A DNA stretch of 64,000 nt from Altericroceibacterium indicum (GCF_009828105.1 NZ_WTYQ01000003.1:62001-126000); one strand, 5' to 3'; counted from the first letter of the stretch, positions 18,054 to 26,400 are shown. Notes: generated by a model from the sequence alone, not told the origin. Numbers and translations are program-made.

Positions 18054-18572
18054 TCAAACGAGCGCGTAATAACGTAGCAAATTGCCATCCGCGCGGCGTT
18101 CCCCCACCCCGATAAACACATGTTTGGTCAGCCAGTCATGCTTGCCCACCGGGCATTCAAAGCTCGGCTGGCCGCGCAGATAATATTCCTGATTTTCCAC
18201 CGGCTCGCCATCAGCAAAGGCCCAGTCACGCAAGCGGCTCATCGTGTCGGGCTGGCGGCCCCAGAGGAAGCCCTTATTATTGAGCAAAATCAGCGTGCCA
18301 TCATCTTCCTGCAAGAGATAGCGGGCATCAAAACAGGCCACATCATCGGGGCGAAAATAAGCATAATCGCCGCCCGAATGGGGCACGGCCTTACCGCGCA
18401 GATGGGGGCCTTCAAAAGTGCCTTCCGATACGATCACCGCGCTGCGGTTGCCGCCAGCAGGGGTGTTGGGAATGGTGTAAACATCCGGAAATTTCAGCCG
18501 GACTTCCATCACGAATTCCAACCGGGGATTGTCCACCGTGGAGAAAGGGGCTTCAAAAGGTCCATTGGCCAT
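18054..18572 (-). CDS. DUF3237 family protein
   Basis: A 172-residue soluble protein of the DUF3237 type, a small beta-barrel family often found in catabolic operons. Phrases that fit are EFVMEVRLKFPDVYTIPNTPAGGNRS, GTFEGPHLRGKAVPHSGGDYA and YLRGQPSFECPVGKHDWLTKHVFIGVGER. GAGG precedes the ATG at 18572. It is the last gene of a four-gene minus-strand set (GMC oxidoreductase, NTF2-like, SDR, DUF3237) and starts 12 bases after the SDR stop. No reaction is established for the family. Confidence 0.82.
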   Translation of the reverse strand: MANGPFEAPFSTVDNPRLEFVMEVRLKFPDVYTIPNTPAGGNRSAVIVSEGTFEGPHLRGKAVPHSGGDYAYFRPDDVACFDARYLLQEDDGTLILLNNKGFLWGRQPDTMSRLRDWAFADGEPVENQEYYLRGQPSFECPVGKHDWLTKHVFIGVGERRADGNLLRYYALV

Positions 18573-18584
18573 CAGTCAAAATCC

Positions 18585-19334
18585 TCAGCGCAGTTCGAGA
18601 GCGCCGCCATCTACGAAGAGATTGGCAGCGGTAATAAAGGAAGCCTCGTCAGAAGCGAGGAACAGGACAGCGCGGGCCACTTCATCGGCCTCTCCCATGC
18701 GGTGCATCGGAATCGCGTTGATCATCTGCTGTTTAAGGCCCGCCACCGCTTCTTCGCTCATCCCCGGATTGCGATAGAGCAGCGGGGTGTCGATCGGGCC
18801 AGGGCTGACCATATTGACGCGAATGCCTTCAGAAACCAGCTCGCCCGCGATGACTTTTACCGCCGCATAAAGCCCGCCCTTGGCCGCCGCATAGGTGAGG
18901 TTGCCGGGCAGCGAAGCATGGGCCCCAATCGATCCGGTCACGATGATCGAACCGCCTTTGCCCATCAGCTTCAAGGCTTTCTGAATGGCAAAGACGCAGC
19001 CCTTCAGATTCACCGAATGGACGAAATCCCAATCCTCCTCAGTGATCTCCCGAAGGGGCGCAAAACCACCGACACCGGCATTCACATAAAGGACATCAAT
19101 CGCGCCATCGCTCGCTTCAATATCGGCGATCAGGGTCTCGGCGGCTTCAATGTCGGCAATATCCGCCTGATAGCCCACCGCCCCCGGAATGGCGATCACC
19201 GCTTCATCCAGCGTCACCTGGTTGCGGCCTGTGATGCGGACCCTTGCCCCTTCAGCGGCGAAGGCTTTGGCGGCGGCCAGACCCATCCCGCTATTGCCAC
19301 CCATCACCAGCACGGTCTTATCCTTGAAACGCAT
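18585..19334 (-). CDS. short-chain dehydrogenase/reductase
   Basis: A 249-residue classical SDR. The cofactor motif GGNSGMGLAAAKA is at residues about 11-23, the NAG motif is at NAGVGG, and the catalytic Ser (TGSIGAHAS) and Tyr-x3-Lys (YAAAKGG) are present. SPGPIDTPLL and the C-terminal NLFVDGG are usual. GRN after the second strand suggests NADP(H). GGGAGAG before the ATG at 19334 fixes the start. Its substrate is probably an alcohol or ketone produced in the pathway of the adjacent GMC oxidoreductase; that is inference. Confidence 0.9.
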   Translation of the reverse strand: MRFKDKTVLVMGGNSGMGLAAAKAFAAEGARVRITGRNQVTLDEAVIAIPGAVGYQADIADIEAAETLIADIEASDGAIDVLYVNAGVGGFAPLREITEEDWDFVHSVNLKGCVFAIQKALKLMGKGGSIIVTGSIGAHASLPGNLTYAAAKGGLYAAVKVIAGELVSEGIRVNMVSPGPIDTPLLYRNPGMSEEAVAGLKQQMINAIPMHRMGEADEVARAVLFLASDEASFITAANLFVDGGALELR

Positions 19335-19357
19335 GGTTCTCTCCCAGAATATGCTTT

Positions 19358-19747
19358 TCAGAATGGCGAATTGGGGTTTGGCCCACCTTCGATCACATCC
19401 TGCATCACGTCCCAATGTTCAGCGATTTTGCCATCTTCGACGCGGAAAATATCGATCACCGCCCAGCCCGGATCATCCGGCCAGCGGCGCACATGATAAT
19501 GCACCGTCACATGGTCCCCATCGACAAAGGCGCGCTTCACATCATGCACCGCATCCGGGGTCTGCTCACGGATCATGTCCAGAAAGGCCTTGAACGGCGC
19601 AAGGCCGGGTTCGACCGACTGATTATGCTGAATGTAATCCGCCGCCAGAAAGCGATCAGCAGCGGCCGAATCCATCGGGTTCAAAACCTGCGCAAACATG
19701 TCGAGAACAAGGGCGAGATTGGCCTCTTCCTGCGTGGTCCTGCTCAT
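19358..19747 (-). CDS. NTF2-like (SnoaL) protein, ester cyclase type
   Basis: A 129-residue protein of the SnoaL/NTF2-like fold. FLAADYIQHNQSVEPGLAPFKAFL, HYHVRRWPDDPGWAVIDIFRVEDGKIAEHWDVMQDV and the closing NPNSPF are standard for this group, often annotated as ester cyclase or steroid delta-isomerase-like. The ATG overlaps the GMC oxidoreductase stop by four bases, and the SDR starts 23 bases downstream. It probably handles an intermediate of the same pathway. Confidence 0.85.
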   Translation of the reverse strand: MSRTTQEEANLALVLDMFAQVLNPMDSAAADRFLAADYIQHNQSVEPGLAPFKAFLDMIREQTPDAVHDVKRAFVDGDHVTVHYHVRRWPDDPGWAVIDIFRVEDGKIAEHWDVMQDVIEGGPNPNSPF

Positions 19748-21402
19748 GCCGCCTTCTCAGGCGGAAGCTCGGCCGCGGGCAGGCTCTGGCCCTTGATAAG
19801 GTCCGCACATTTCTCGCCCACCATCACAGCGGGAAGGCCGGTGTTGCCGCCGGGGACGGTTGGCATCACCGAACAATCGGCAATCCGCAACCCCTCCACA
19901 CCAATCACCCGAAGCTCTGAATCCACTACAGAACGTTCCCCCATGCCCATCGCACACGTGCTGGTCGGGTGCATCGCGACATAGCAGGTAGCGCGGATGA
20001 AAGCGTCCAGTTCGGCATCGCTTTCCACATTCACGCCGGGCATCCGCTCCTCACCAATCAGATTGGCTTGCGGCGGTGTGTTATAGATCTTGCGGGCCGC
20101 ACGGATCGCCGCGCGCATTGTCGCAAGGTCCGATTCCTCAGCCATCAAATTGAGCGTCACCGAAGCCACATCGCGCGGGTCTTTGCTCTTCAGCTTCACC
20201 CAGCCCCGACTATCGGGGTGGAGCGCCACAAGGCCTGCCCAGAAGACATGATCCTGCCCCGGTTTCAGCAGCGGGAACCAGGTCTGCGCATCAAAGCGTA
20301 TGGGATTTGCCATGAACTGAATATCCGGTCGGTCCAGCTCCTCGCGCGTCTTGATCACAACATTGCAACTATTGAGCTGGAGGCCCAGCGGCCCCTTGCC
20401 GAACAGTGCCCACTTCAGCGAATTGATCGCGATCTTGTCCCACCGAAGCTGGGTGAGAAACGTCACCGGCTTGGTGGCGAACCACTCCATCGACACATTG
20501 GCATGTTCCTGCAAATTGCGCCCTACGCCGGGGCTGTCATGCAGCACCTCCACACCCATTTCGCGCAAATGCTCCGCCGGGCCAATGCCCGACAGCATCA
20601 GCAGATGCGGGGAATTATAAGTGCCGCCAGACAGGATCACTTCACGGTTGGCACGAATGATCTGCGTGCCCTGTTCGCTATCAATCTCCACCCCGACACA
20701 GCGCTTGCCTTCAAACACCATGCGGCGGACCAGCACACCGGAACGCACTTCAAGATTAGGCCGTCCCATCGCAGGTTTGATGTAAGCGGTAGACGCGCTG
20801 ACCCGGCGACCGCGATCATCCACCGTCATTTCACCGCGCGCAAATCCGTCCTGCTTTTCGCCCGCCAGATCTTCGCTGGTGGAATACCCCGCATCATGCG
20901 CCGCTTCCATCAGCGGTTCGTGGTGAAGCAACGGGCTATTGATCGGGCGCACCTGCATCGGGCCATCCCCGCCGTGATAGAGGCTTTCCCCGCGCCAACT
21001 GCTTTCCAGCTTTTTGAAATAGGGCAACACTTCGGCATAGCTCCAGCCCCGCGCACCCATCTGCGCCCACTGGTCATAATCCTTGCGGTGCCCGCGCATC
21101 GCGAACATGCCATTGATGGAGGAAGACCCCCCCATCACCCGCCCGCGTGGCAGGGGCAATTGCCGCCCATCCAGATGCGGCTCAGGCTCGGTCATATAGG
21201 GCCAGTTGAAGCGCGGATCGGGCACGGCCTTCAGAAAGGCGATCGGCATTTTGAGATAGGGATGGCTATCCTTGCCGCCCGCTTCCAGCAACAGCACCTT
21301 GTTGGATGGCACTTCAGAAAGCCGCGCGGCCACCACGCAGCCTGCGCTGCCTGCCCCGACGACAATATAGTCAAAATTCTCACCCGATCCGGTGTTCGCC
21401 AT
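19744..21402 (-). CDS. GMC-family oxidoreductase (choline dehydrogenase-like)
   Basis: A 552-residue FAD enzyme of the glucose-methanol-choline family, which oxidises alcohols. The FAD motif GAGSAGCVVAARLSE is at about 17-31, the GMC signature GRVMGGSSSINGMFAMRGHRKDYDQW at about 88-113, and the C-terminal catalytic region has the active-site His in AMHPTSTCAMG and the partner Asn in PGGNTGLPAVMVGEKCAD. GAGAGGA precedes the ATG. It heads the minus-strand set and faces the plus-strand set across a palindrome at 21451. Long-chain or polyethylene-glycol-type alcohol use is possible but not shown. Confidence 0.92.
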   Translation of the reverse strand: MANTGSGENFDYIVVGAGSAGCVVAARLSEVPSNKVLLLEAGGKDSHPYLKMPIAFLKAVPDPRFNWPYMTEPEPHLDGRQLPLPRGRVMGGSSSINGMFAMRGHRKDYDQWAQMGARGWSYAEVLPYFKKLESSWRGESLYHGGDGPMQVRPINSPLLHHEPLMEAAHDAGYSTSEDLAGEKQDGFARGEMTVDDRGRRVSASTAYIKPAMGRPNLEVRSGVLVRRMVFEGKRCVGVEIDSEQGTQIIRANREVILSGGTYNSPHLLMLSGIGPAEHLREMGVEVLHDSPGVGRNLQEHANVSMEWFATKPVTFLTQLRWDKIAINSLKWALFGKGPLGLQLNSCNVVIKTREELDRPDIQFMANPIRFDAQTWFPLLKPGQDHVFWAGLVALHPDSRGWVKLKSKDPRDVASVTLNLMAEESDLATMRAAIRAARKIYNTPPQANLIGEERMPGVNVESDAELDAFIRATCYVAMHPTSTCAMGMGERSVVDSELRVIGVEGLRIADCSVMPTVPGGNTGLPAVMVGEKCADLIKGQSLPAAELPPEKAA

Positions 21403-21420
21403 TTTCCGCTATCCTCTCAT

Positions 21421-21434
21421 GCATCTTGAGATGC
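21421..21434. repeat. short inverted repeat beside the GMC gene start
   Basis: GCATCT (21421-21426) and AGATGC (21429-21434) are inverted copies with a two-base centre. It lies between the start of the GMC oxidoreductase gene and the larger palindrome at 21451. Confidence 0.35.
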
Positions 21435-21450
21435 GCTCTTTTCAACTTGC

Positions 21451-21462
21451 TAACGATCGTTA
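21451..21462. promoter_or_regulatory. TetR-type operator palindrome between divergent catabolic genes
   Basis: TAACGATCGTTA is a perfect 12-base palindrome, a form commonly bound by TetR/AcrR repressors. It sits 49 bases before the minus-strand GMC oxidoreductase start and 34 bases before the plus-strand gene at 21496, where it could control both. No TetR gene is in the window. Confidence 0.55.
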
Positions 21463-21495
21463 ATGTCTAACGCAAGTGAATGGAGAGGACCAATC

Positions 21496-21891
21496 ATGAC
21501 TCGTGAAGATTATGAACGCTACGCCGCCGCCTTCAACGCCCGTGATTATGACATGGTGTTTGATTTCTACGCCGAGAATCCCCGGCTCGCCTTTTTCGGG
21601 ATCGAAATCACGACTCGTCAGCAGTTGAAGGATTTTTACGGCTTCATGCACCAATATGTGAAAGAGACGGTGGAAGTGGAGCGCTTTGCCGCCAGCGATG
21701 AACTCGCCGCTGTTGAAGGGGTAATCCGCATCGAAGGGATCAAGGACCTCACCCGCGAAATCCTGGATGCCAACGGGATGGAACAGTTCTACCCCATCGC
21801 CCAGGGCGAAGTGCAGTCCATGCGGCAATATATTCACTACCATTTGCAGGATGGGAAAATCACCAGCGTTGGCTGCGCTCTGGTTCCTTGA
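21496..21891 (+). CDS. NTF2-like (SnoaL) protein
   Basis: A 131-residue protein of the NTF2-like fold, a second one in this cluster. REDYERYAAAFNARDYDMVFDFYAENPRLAFFGIEITTRQQLKDFYGFMHQYV is the typical helical start and cone opening, and the final strand reads YIHYHLQDGKITSVGCALV. GGAGAGGA before the ATG at 21496 selects it over an ATG 11 codons earlier, which would also overlap the operator. Likely an isomerase, cyclase or dehydratase of the same pathway as the divergent GMC genes. Confidence 0.82.
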   Translation: MTREDYERYAAAFNARDYDMVFDFYAENPRLAFFGIEITTRQQLKDFYGFMHQYVKETVEVERFAASDELAAVEGVIRIEGIKDLTREILDANGMEQFYPIAQGEVQSMRQYIHYHLQDGKITSVGCALVP

Positions 21892-21919
21892 AGAAGCCAG
21901 CCTGAAATTTGGCCTGCCT

Positions 21920-21953
21920 GATGAAAGAGAAGGTTTGCCACCTCTCTTTCATC
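21920..21953 (+). terminator. stem-loop between the NTF2-like and MetE-like genes
   Basis: GATGAAAGAG (21920-21929) pairs with CTCTTTCATC (21944-21953), and inside it AGGT (21931-21934) pairs with ACCT (21940-21943) with a single bulged A. No T run follows, so it may stabilise or partly terminate the upstream transcript rather than end it fully. Confidence 0.45.
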
Positions 21954-22022
21954 CTTGCGTCAATTTCGCGTAGGTGAAATAGAAAAGCAACTTTGCCCCA
22001 TTTCTTCCGGGATTTGAAATTT

Positions 22023-23150
22023 ATGATCAAGACAACGCATGTTGGCAGCCTGCCACGCGGTAACAATCTGGTTCCGCTTCTCCTCGCCCGCGATAAGGGG
22101 GAAGAGTATGATGCAGCAGAATTTGACCGGGTGGTGCAGGACGCAGTTGATGAAGCTGTGGCCCAGCAGGTCAATGCCGGTGTCTCCGTGGTCAGCGATG
22201 GCGAATTGGGCAAGGTCGGCTATTCGACCTATATTATCGAACGGCTTGAAGGCTTTGGTGGCCACACACCGCGCAAGCCGGCCAAGGATCTGGCCGCTGT
22301 GCCTGAACTGTCCAAGAAGCTCGCCACTATCATGGGCGCGCAGGAATTTACTCGCGCCAGTGCCATTGCGCCGATCAAACTGGTCAACCTCCAGCCGCTG
22401 CATGACGACATTCGCCGTTTCAAAGCCGCGCTGGAGAAGAATGGTAAAGGCGTTGAAGCTTTTCTGAACTCCGCTTCACCGGGCCTCATTACCGCCTTCC
22501 AGCCGAACCAATATTACCCGACGCATGAAGCCTATCTGGCTGACCTCGTCACTGCGATGAGGCCGGAATATGAAGCGATTGTAGATGCTGGTTTGCAGAT
22601 CCAGCTCGATTGCCCCGATCTCGCCATGTCGCGCCACACAGGATATCAGGATCAGAGCGAGGAAGAATTTCTCAAGACGATCACTGCCAATGTCGAAGCG
22701 CTGAATGCCGCCACTGCCAATATCGCCCCTGAAAAGATGCGGATGCATGTCTGCTGGGGCAATTATGAAGGCCCGCATAATTTCGACATTCCGCTCGAAA
22801 AGATCATCGATATCGTGCTTTCCGCGCGCCCGGCCACCATCCTGTTTGAAGGGGCGAATCCTCGCCATGAACATGAATGGGCTGTATGGCGCGATGCCAA
22901 ATTGCCGGATGAGAAAATCCTCGCGCCGGGCCTGATCGATAGCTGTTCCAACTATATCGAAACCCCTGAACTGATTGCGCAGCGGATTGAGCGCTATGCA
23001 GCGATTGTGGGCAAGGACCGCGTGATTGCCAGTTCCGATTGCGGCTTTGGCACCTTCGCCGGTTACGGCAAGATTGATCCCGCCGTGGCATGGGAAAAGC
23101 TCGCCAATCTGCGCAAAGGCGCTGATATCGCAGAAGCGCGGATAGGATAA
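22023..23150 (+). CDS. MetE C-domain-like zinc methyl/alkyltransferase
   Basis: A 375-residue protein matching only the C-terminal catalytic barrel of cobalamin-independent methionine synthase. The four zinc ligands of MetE appear conserved: H242 and C244 in HVCWGNYEG, E276 in ILFEGANPR and C340 in SSDCGFGT. Relatives of this length include epoxyalkane:coenzyme M transferase and other thiol alkyltransferases, so methionine synthesis is not implied. The ATG at 22023 has a weak ribosome binding site. Its TAA overlaps the ATG of the IclR gene. The setting with GMC, SDR, NTF2-like and IclR genes suggests a catabolic demethylation or thiol conjugation step; this is inference. Confidence 0.84.
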   Translation: MIKTTHVGSLPRGNNLVPLLLARDKGEEYDAAEFDRVVQDAVDEAVAQQVNAGVSVVSDGELGKVGYSTYIIERLEGFGGHTPRKPAKDLAAVPELSKKLATIMGAQEFTRASAIAPIKLVNLQPLHDDIRRFKAALEKNGKGVEAFLNSASPGLITAFQPNQYYPTHEAYLADLVTAMRPEYEAIVDAGLQIQLDCPDLAMSRHTGYQDQSEEEFLKTITANVEALNAATANIAPEKMRMHVCWGNYEGPHNFDIPLEKIIDIVLSARPATILFEGANPRHEHEWAVWRDAKLPDEKILAPGLIDSCSNYIETPELIAQRIERYAAIVGKDRVIASSDCGFGTFAGYGKIDPAVAWEKLANLRKGADIAEARIG

Positions 23151-23935
23151 TGATCACGAGAGGGGCGCCCACGGGTACGGCCAGTCATGCAAGCGCGAAT
23201 GGGTCCAGCCAGGTCAAGTCTGCGACCCGCACGCTCGACATTATCGAATATGTCGTGGCGCATGAACGGCCATTGGTGGCGCAGGAAATCGCCACTGCTC
23301 TAGGCATTCCTGTCTCGAGCCTGTCCTACCTGCTCGCCACTCTTGTCGATCGCGCCTATCTGGTACGTGAAGGAAGGCGCTATAGCCCCGGCCCCGGCCT
23401 GGAACGATTGCAAGCCAATCGTGGCGGCTTCACGCTGGCAGAACGCGCAGCACCTCTGGTGCGCACCTTGCGGGTGCAACTCAACGAAACGACCAGCTTC
23501 TTCATCCGTACCAATTGGGATGTGGAAGCGATCGTGACCGAAACCAGCGATCACGCTCTGCGCTATTCGATCAATATCGGCACGCGCCAGCCGGTCCATG
23601 CGATGGCTTCCGGCAAAGCGCTGCTGGCGGCGCTGCCTGATGAAGATCTGGATCGCTATTTTCAGGAAGCACAACGCAAGCGTTTTACCCCTGCCACGGT
23701 GACAAGTGAAACGGCACTGCGCAATCAGATCAATCAGATCCGCCGCACCGGCTTTGCCAAGACCGAAAGCGAATATAGCATCGGCATTCGCGGGATTGGC
23801 CGCGCGGTGCGGGTGGAAGGTCAGGTGGTTGGCGCGCTCTCTATTGCTGTGCCGCAAGCCCGCTATGATGCTGCGTTGGAGCGTCGTGCAATGGACCTGC
23901 TCGAACGCACTGCCGATCTGCTCGACACAAAATAA
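23150..23935 (+). CDS. IclR-family transcriptional regulator
   Basis: A 261-residue IclR-type regulator. The N-terminal winged helix (about 23-85) reads SATRTLDIIEYVVAHERPLVAQEIATALGIPVSSLSYLLATLVDRAYLVREG. The C-terminal effector domain has the conserved GTRQPVHAMASGKALLAALP and FAKTESEYSIGIRGIGRAVR. IclR members usually control nearby aromatic or short-acid degradation genes. Its start codon overlaps the stop of the MetE-like gene, so it is made with that pathway and probably regulates it. Confidence 0.92.
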   Translation: MITRGAPTGTASHASANGSSQVKSATRTLDIIEYVVAHERPLVAQEIATALGIPVSSLSYLLATLVDRAYLVREGRRYSPGPGLERLQANRGGFTLAERAAPLVRTLRVQLNETTSFFIRTNWDVEAIVTETSDHALRYSINIGTRQPVHAMASGKALLAALPDEDLDRYFQEAQRKRFTPATVTSETALRNQINQIRRTGFAKTESEYSIGIRGIGRAVRVEGQVVGALSIAVPQARYDAALERRAMDLLERTADLLDTK

Positions 23936-23944
23936 TCAGGCCCA

Positions 23945-24892
23945 TCAGGCCATCGCCACCAACGCGCCAAGATAGGCAAGATACAGCACGGTAAAGAATC
24001 CGCCCAGCACACGCCCGATGCCCTTGGCAAAGGCGGCAATCAAGGCAATGGCCACAGCGCTCATCACCATCAGCGGAATATCCAGCGTCAACATGGTGCG
24101 CGGAATCGCCACGGGGGACATCATCATGGTCGCCCCGCCGATACCGAGGATATTATAAAGGTTGGAGCCAAGCACATTGCCCAGCGCCACGCCGGATTGG
24201 CCTCGCCATGCCGCGATGGCTGATGTCACCAATTCAGGCAAGGATGTGCCAATCGCCACGACGGTCAAGCCAATCAGCGTTTCAGACATACCGAACGCGC
24301 GTGACAAGTCGATTGCCCCCGACACCAGAAACCGCCCGCCCACGAGCAGAATCGCCAGGCCAACAGCGGTTTGAACCATTGGCTTTCCCCAGCCTGCCGG
24401 TGGCGGACCAGACGCCTCTTCTGGCACCTCGGATGCCGTCTCTGTGCCCCGGTCCGTCCAATAGCGACTGACGATATAGGCGATCAGCAACAGCACGAGT
24501 GCAAGCCCGATGAGAACATGCGCGACCCCGGACCATGCCAGAACCAATAGCACAACACTGGCCGCCAGAACCACCATCGGATCGCGCCGATCCCCCTTGC
24601 CGCTCAGCACAATGGGGGCCACCATAGCTGCCACCCCGAGGACCAGTAAGCTATTGGCGATGTTCGAACCGACAATATTGCCCCAGGCAATATCCGGCGA
24701 TCCGGCGCGTGCGGCTTCAACGCTGGTCACCAGTTCGGGCATGGATGTGCCAAAGCCGATAACCACCAACCCGATCAGGAGCGGCTGAAGGCCGGCCTTT
24801 TGCGCCAGACCTACTCCGCCCCGAACCAGAAATTCACCGCCAATGGCAAGCGCTGCAAGGCCGCCCAAAACGCATATTATAGAAAATATCAC
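23945..24892 (-). CDS. calcium/sodium antiporter, CaCA (YrbG-like) family
   Basis: A 315-residue inner membrane exchanger with about ten helices arranged as two inverted repeats. Each repeat carries the cation-binding alpha motif: GFGTSMPELVTS with GNIVGSNIANSLLVLG in the first half, AIGTSLPELVTS with GNVLGSNLYNILGIGG in the second. It starts with GTG in the overlap GTGA with the nhaA stop, so it is translationally coupled to nhaA and would share its regulated leader. The pair would export Na+ or Ca2+. Confidence 0.93.
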   Translation of the reverse strand: MIFSIICVLGGLAALAIGGEFLVRGGVGLAQKAGLQPLLIGLVVIGFGTSMPELVTSVEAARAGSPDIAWGNIVGSNIANSLLVLGVAAMVAPIVLSGKGDRRDPMVVLAASVVLLVLAWSGVAHVLIGLALVLLLIAYIVSRYWTDRGTETASEVPEEASGPPPAGWGKPMVQTAVGLAILLVGGRFLVSGAIDLSRAFGMSETLIGLTVVAIGTSLPELVTSAIAAWRGQSGVALGNVLGSNLYNILGIGGATMMMSPVAIPRTMLTLDIPLMVMSAVAIALIAAFAKGIGRVLGGFFTVLYLAYLGALVAMA

Positions 24893-26097
24893 GCGGTGGC
24901 TTCACTCTGCTTAGAGTCACCTTTGACCGGAGGCAGTTTCACTGTCTGACGGCGCAGCAGCAAGAAGCCGCCCACCGCAGACAGGATTGAACCACTCAGC
25001 ACACCGACCTTGACCATCGAAAGCTGCTCAGGATCAGAAAATGCGAGGTTGCCGATAAACAGGCTCATGGTGAAACCAATCCCGGCGATCAGCGAAAGCC
25101 CATGGACCTGCTTCCAGCTGGTGCTTGGCGGAAGGCTCGCCCAGCCCATCTTCACGGCGGCCCATGCGAAGCCGAAAATGCCGAGTTGCTTGCCGACAAT
25201 AAGACCCAGCGCGATGCCCAAAGGCAGCGGCGCGACAAAGGAGGACAGCTCTATCCCTGCCAGTGATACACCCGCATTGGCAAAAGCGAAGACCGGCACC
25301 ACGAGAAAAGTAACCCAAGGGTGAAGCGCATGCTCCATCCGTTCGAGCGGCTTCTGCCCTCGGGCCGTAATGGGCACAGTCAGTGCAGCAGCCACACCTG
25401 CCAGCGTGGCATGAATACCTGATTTCAGTACGAATACCCACAGGATCAGGCCCAGCACCACGTAAGGCCAGTTCCGCGCCATACCCATGCGGCTCATCAG
25501 CGCCATCACAGCAAAAACAGCAACAGCCCCGCCGAACATCGCCGCATCAAAGCCATGGCTATAGAATATGGCGATAATCAAAATCGCGCCGATATCATCA
25601 ATCACCGCAATCGCCAGCAGCAAGGCTTTCAACGCCACCGGCACCCGATCACCCAACAGGGCAAGGATACCCAGCGCAAAGGCAATATCGGTCGCGGCAG
25701 GAATGGCCCAGCCATTGAGATTCTCCGGCGTACCGAAATTGAGCCCCAGAAAGATCAATGCTGGAATGGCCATCCCGCCAACCGCTGCAAACAGCGGCAG
25801 GGATGCCTGTTGCAGACTGGATAGCTGACCTGTCAGCACTTCGCGCTTCACTTCCAGCCCGACAACAAAGAAGAACAGCGCCATCAGCCCGTCATTGATC
25901 CACAGGATCAGTTCCTTGTCGATCGCAAAGCCACCAAAACTCACGGCTAGCTTGGTATCAAGCCAACCAACATAGTCACCGGCCAGTGGTGAATTGGCTA
26001 CGATCAGCGCAAGCGCCGCCGCGATCATCAGGAAAATGCCACCGGCACTTTCATCGTCCAGAAACTCTTTCAGCATCGGTGCTAGACGATCGGGCAA
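24889..26097 (-). CDS. nhaA: Na+/H+ antiporter NhaA
   Basis: A 402-residue NhaA, which expels Na+ (or Li+) in exchange for protons. Typical segments are DDESAGGIFLMIAAALALIVANSPL, INDGLMALFFFVVGLEVKRE, the ion-binding pair of aspartates in AVIDDIGAILIIA and IPAATDIAFALGIL. A TTG start at 26097 is chosen because AGGAGG lies five bases upstream; the next ATG is seven codons in and too far from it. The 5' leader holds a strong intrinsic terminator. It is followed by a coupled CaCA antiporter gene. Confidence 0.97.
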   Translation of the reverse strand: MPDRLAPMLKEFLDDESAGGIFLMIAAALALIVANSPLAGDYVGWLDTKLAVSFGGFAIDKELILWINDGLMALFFFVVGLEVKREVLTGQLSSLQQASLPLFAAVGGMAIPALIFLGLNFGTPENLNGWAIPAATDIAFALGILALLGDRVPVALKALLLAIAVIDDIGAILIIAIFYSHGFDAAMFGGAVAVFAVMALMSRMGMARNWPYVVLGLILWVFVLKSGIHATLAGVAAALTVPITARGQKPLERMEHALHPWVTFLVVPVFAFANAGVSLAGIELSSFVAPLPLGIALGLIVGKQLGIFGFAWAAVKMGWASLPPSTSWKQVHGLSLIAGIGFTMSLFIGNLAFSDPEQLSMVKVGVLSGSILSAVGGFLLLRRQTVKLPPVKGDSKQSEATA

Positions 26098-26400
26098 ACG
26101 CGCCTCCTATTCAGATGAGTATGGGATAAAAAAAGCGGCGCACGGAGGTACGAGGGGTCAGGGGGGCCTCCGTGCGCCGCTGTCATGGCCAGCAATAAGC
26201 TGACAGGCAGCTGGCCACTGTAAAAGGGCTGATTGAGACAGGGAACACCATGGTGCATATGATCGCCGACTATGTCCTTGCGAATATTTTGCACCTGCGG
26301 CCCTTCTGCAGCTCTTGGATAGGATAATGGGGTATGCTGGGTAATACTGCCAATTGAAAGATAGGGTTCCCACCGATAGGCATAGACTATCAGAAGCATG
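26098..26400 (-). promoter_or_regulatory. structured nhaA leader with attenuator, riboswitch candidate
   Basis: About 300 bases separate nhaA from the divergent regulator and contain no gene. Read on the minus strand they show, in order, a GGTGCA/TGCACC pairing (26290-26295 with 26252-26257), an eight-pair stem TGGCCAGC/GCTGGCCA (26210-26217 with 26186-26193), an overlapping alternative CTGTCA/TGACAG pairing (26201-26206 with 26180-26185), then a terminator just before the ribosome binding site. The two middle pairings cross and are likely exclusive. Known nhaA-I and nhaA-II leader motifs, reported as Li+ sensors, sit in this position; I could not test membership. Confidence 0.6.
26127..26181 (-). 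terminator. intrinsic terminator inside the nhaA leader
   Basis: On the minus strand, perfect 15-base arms (26181-26167 and 26148-26134, AGCGGCGCACGGAGG and its complement) around an 18-base loop run straight into a T run. This lies only about 20 bases before the nhaA ribosome binding site, so it must be bypassed for nhaA to be expressed. Confidence 0.88.

Noticed and set aside
17599-18121. Several overlapping small open frames on both strands between tadG and DUF3237
   Set aside because: Translations are Pro/Arg-rich without domain character, and starts lack ribosome binding sites; GC content alone explains them.
18120-21429. Long plus-strand open frames opposite DUF3237, SDR and GMC genes
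   Set aside because: The minus-strand frames carry clear catalytic motifs; the plus-strand frames carry none.
21892-22022. SAM or cobalamin riboswitch before the MetE-like gene
   Set aside because: Only a simple hairpin is seen; no conserved riboswitch core elements could be recognised, and the gene does not look biosynthetic.
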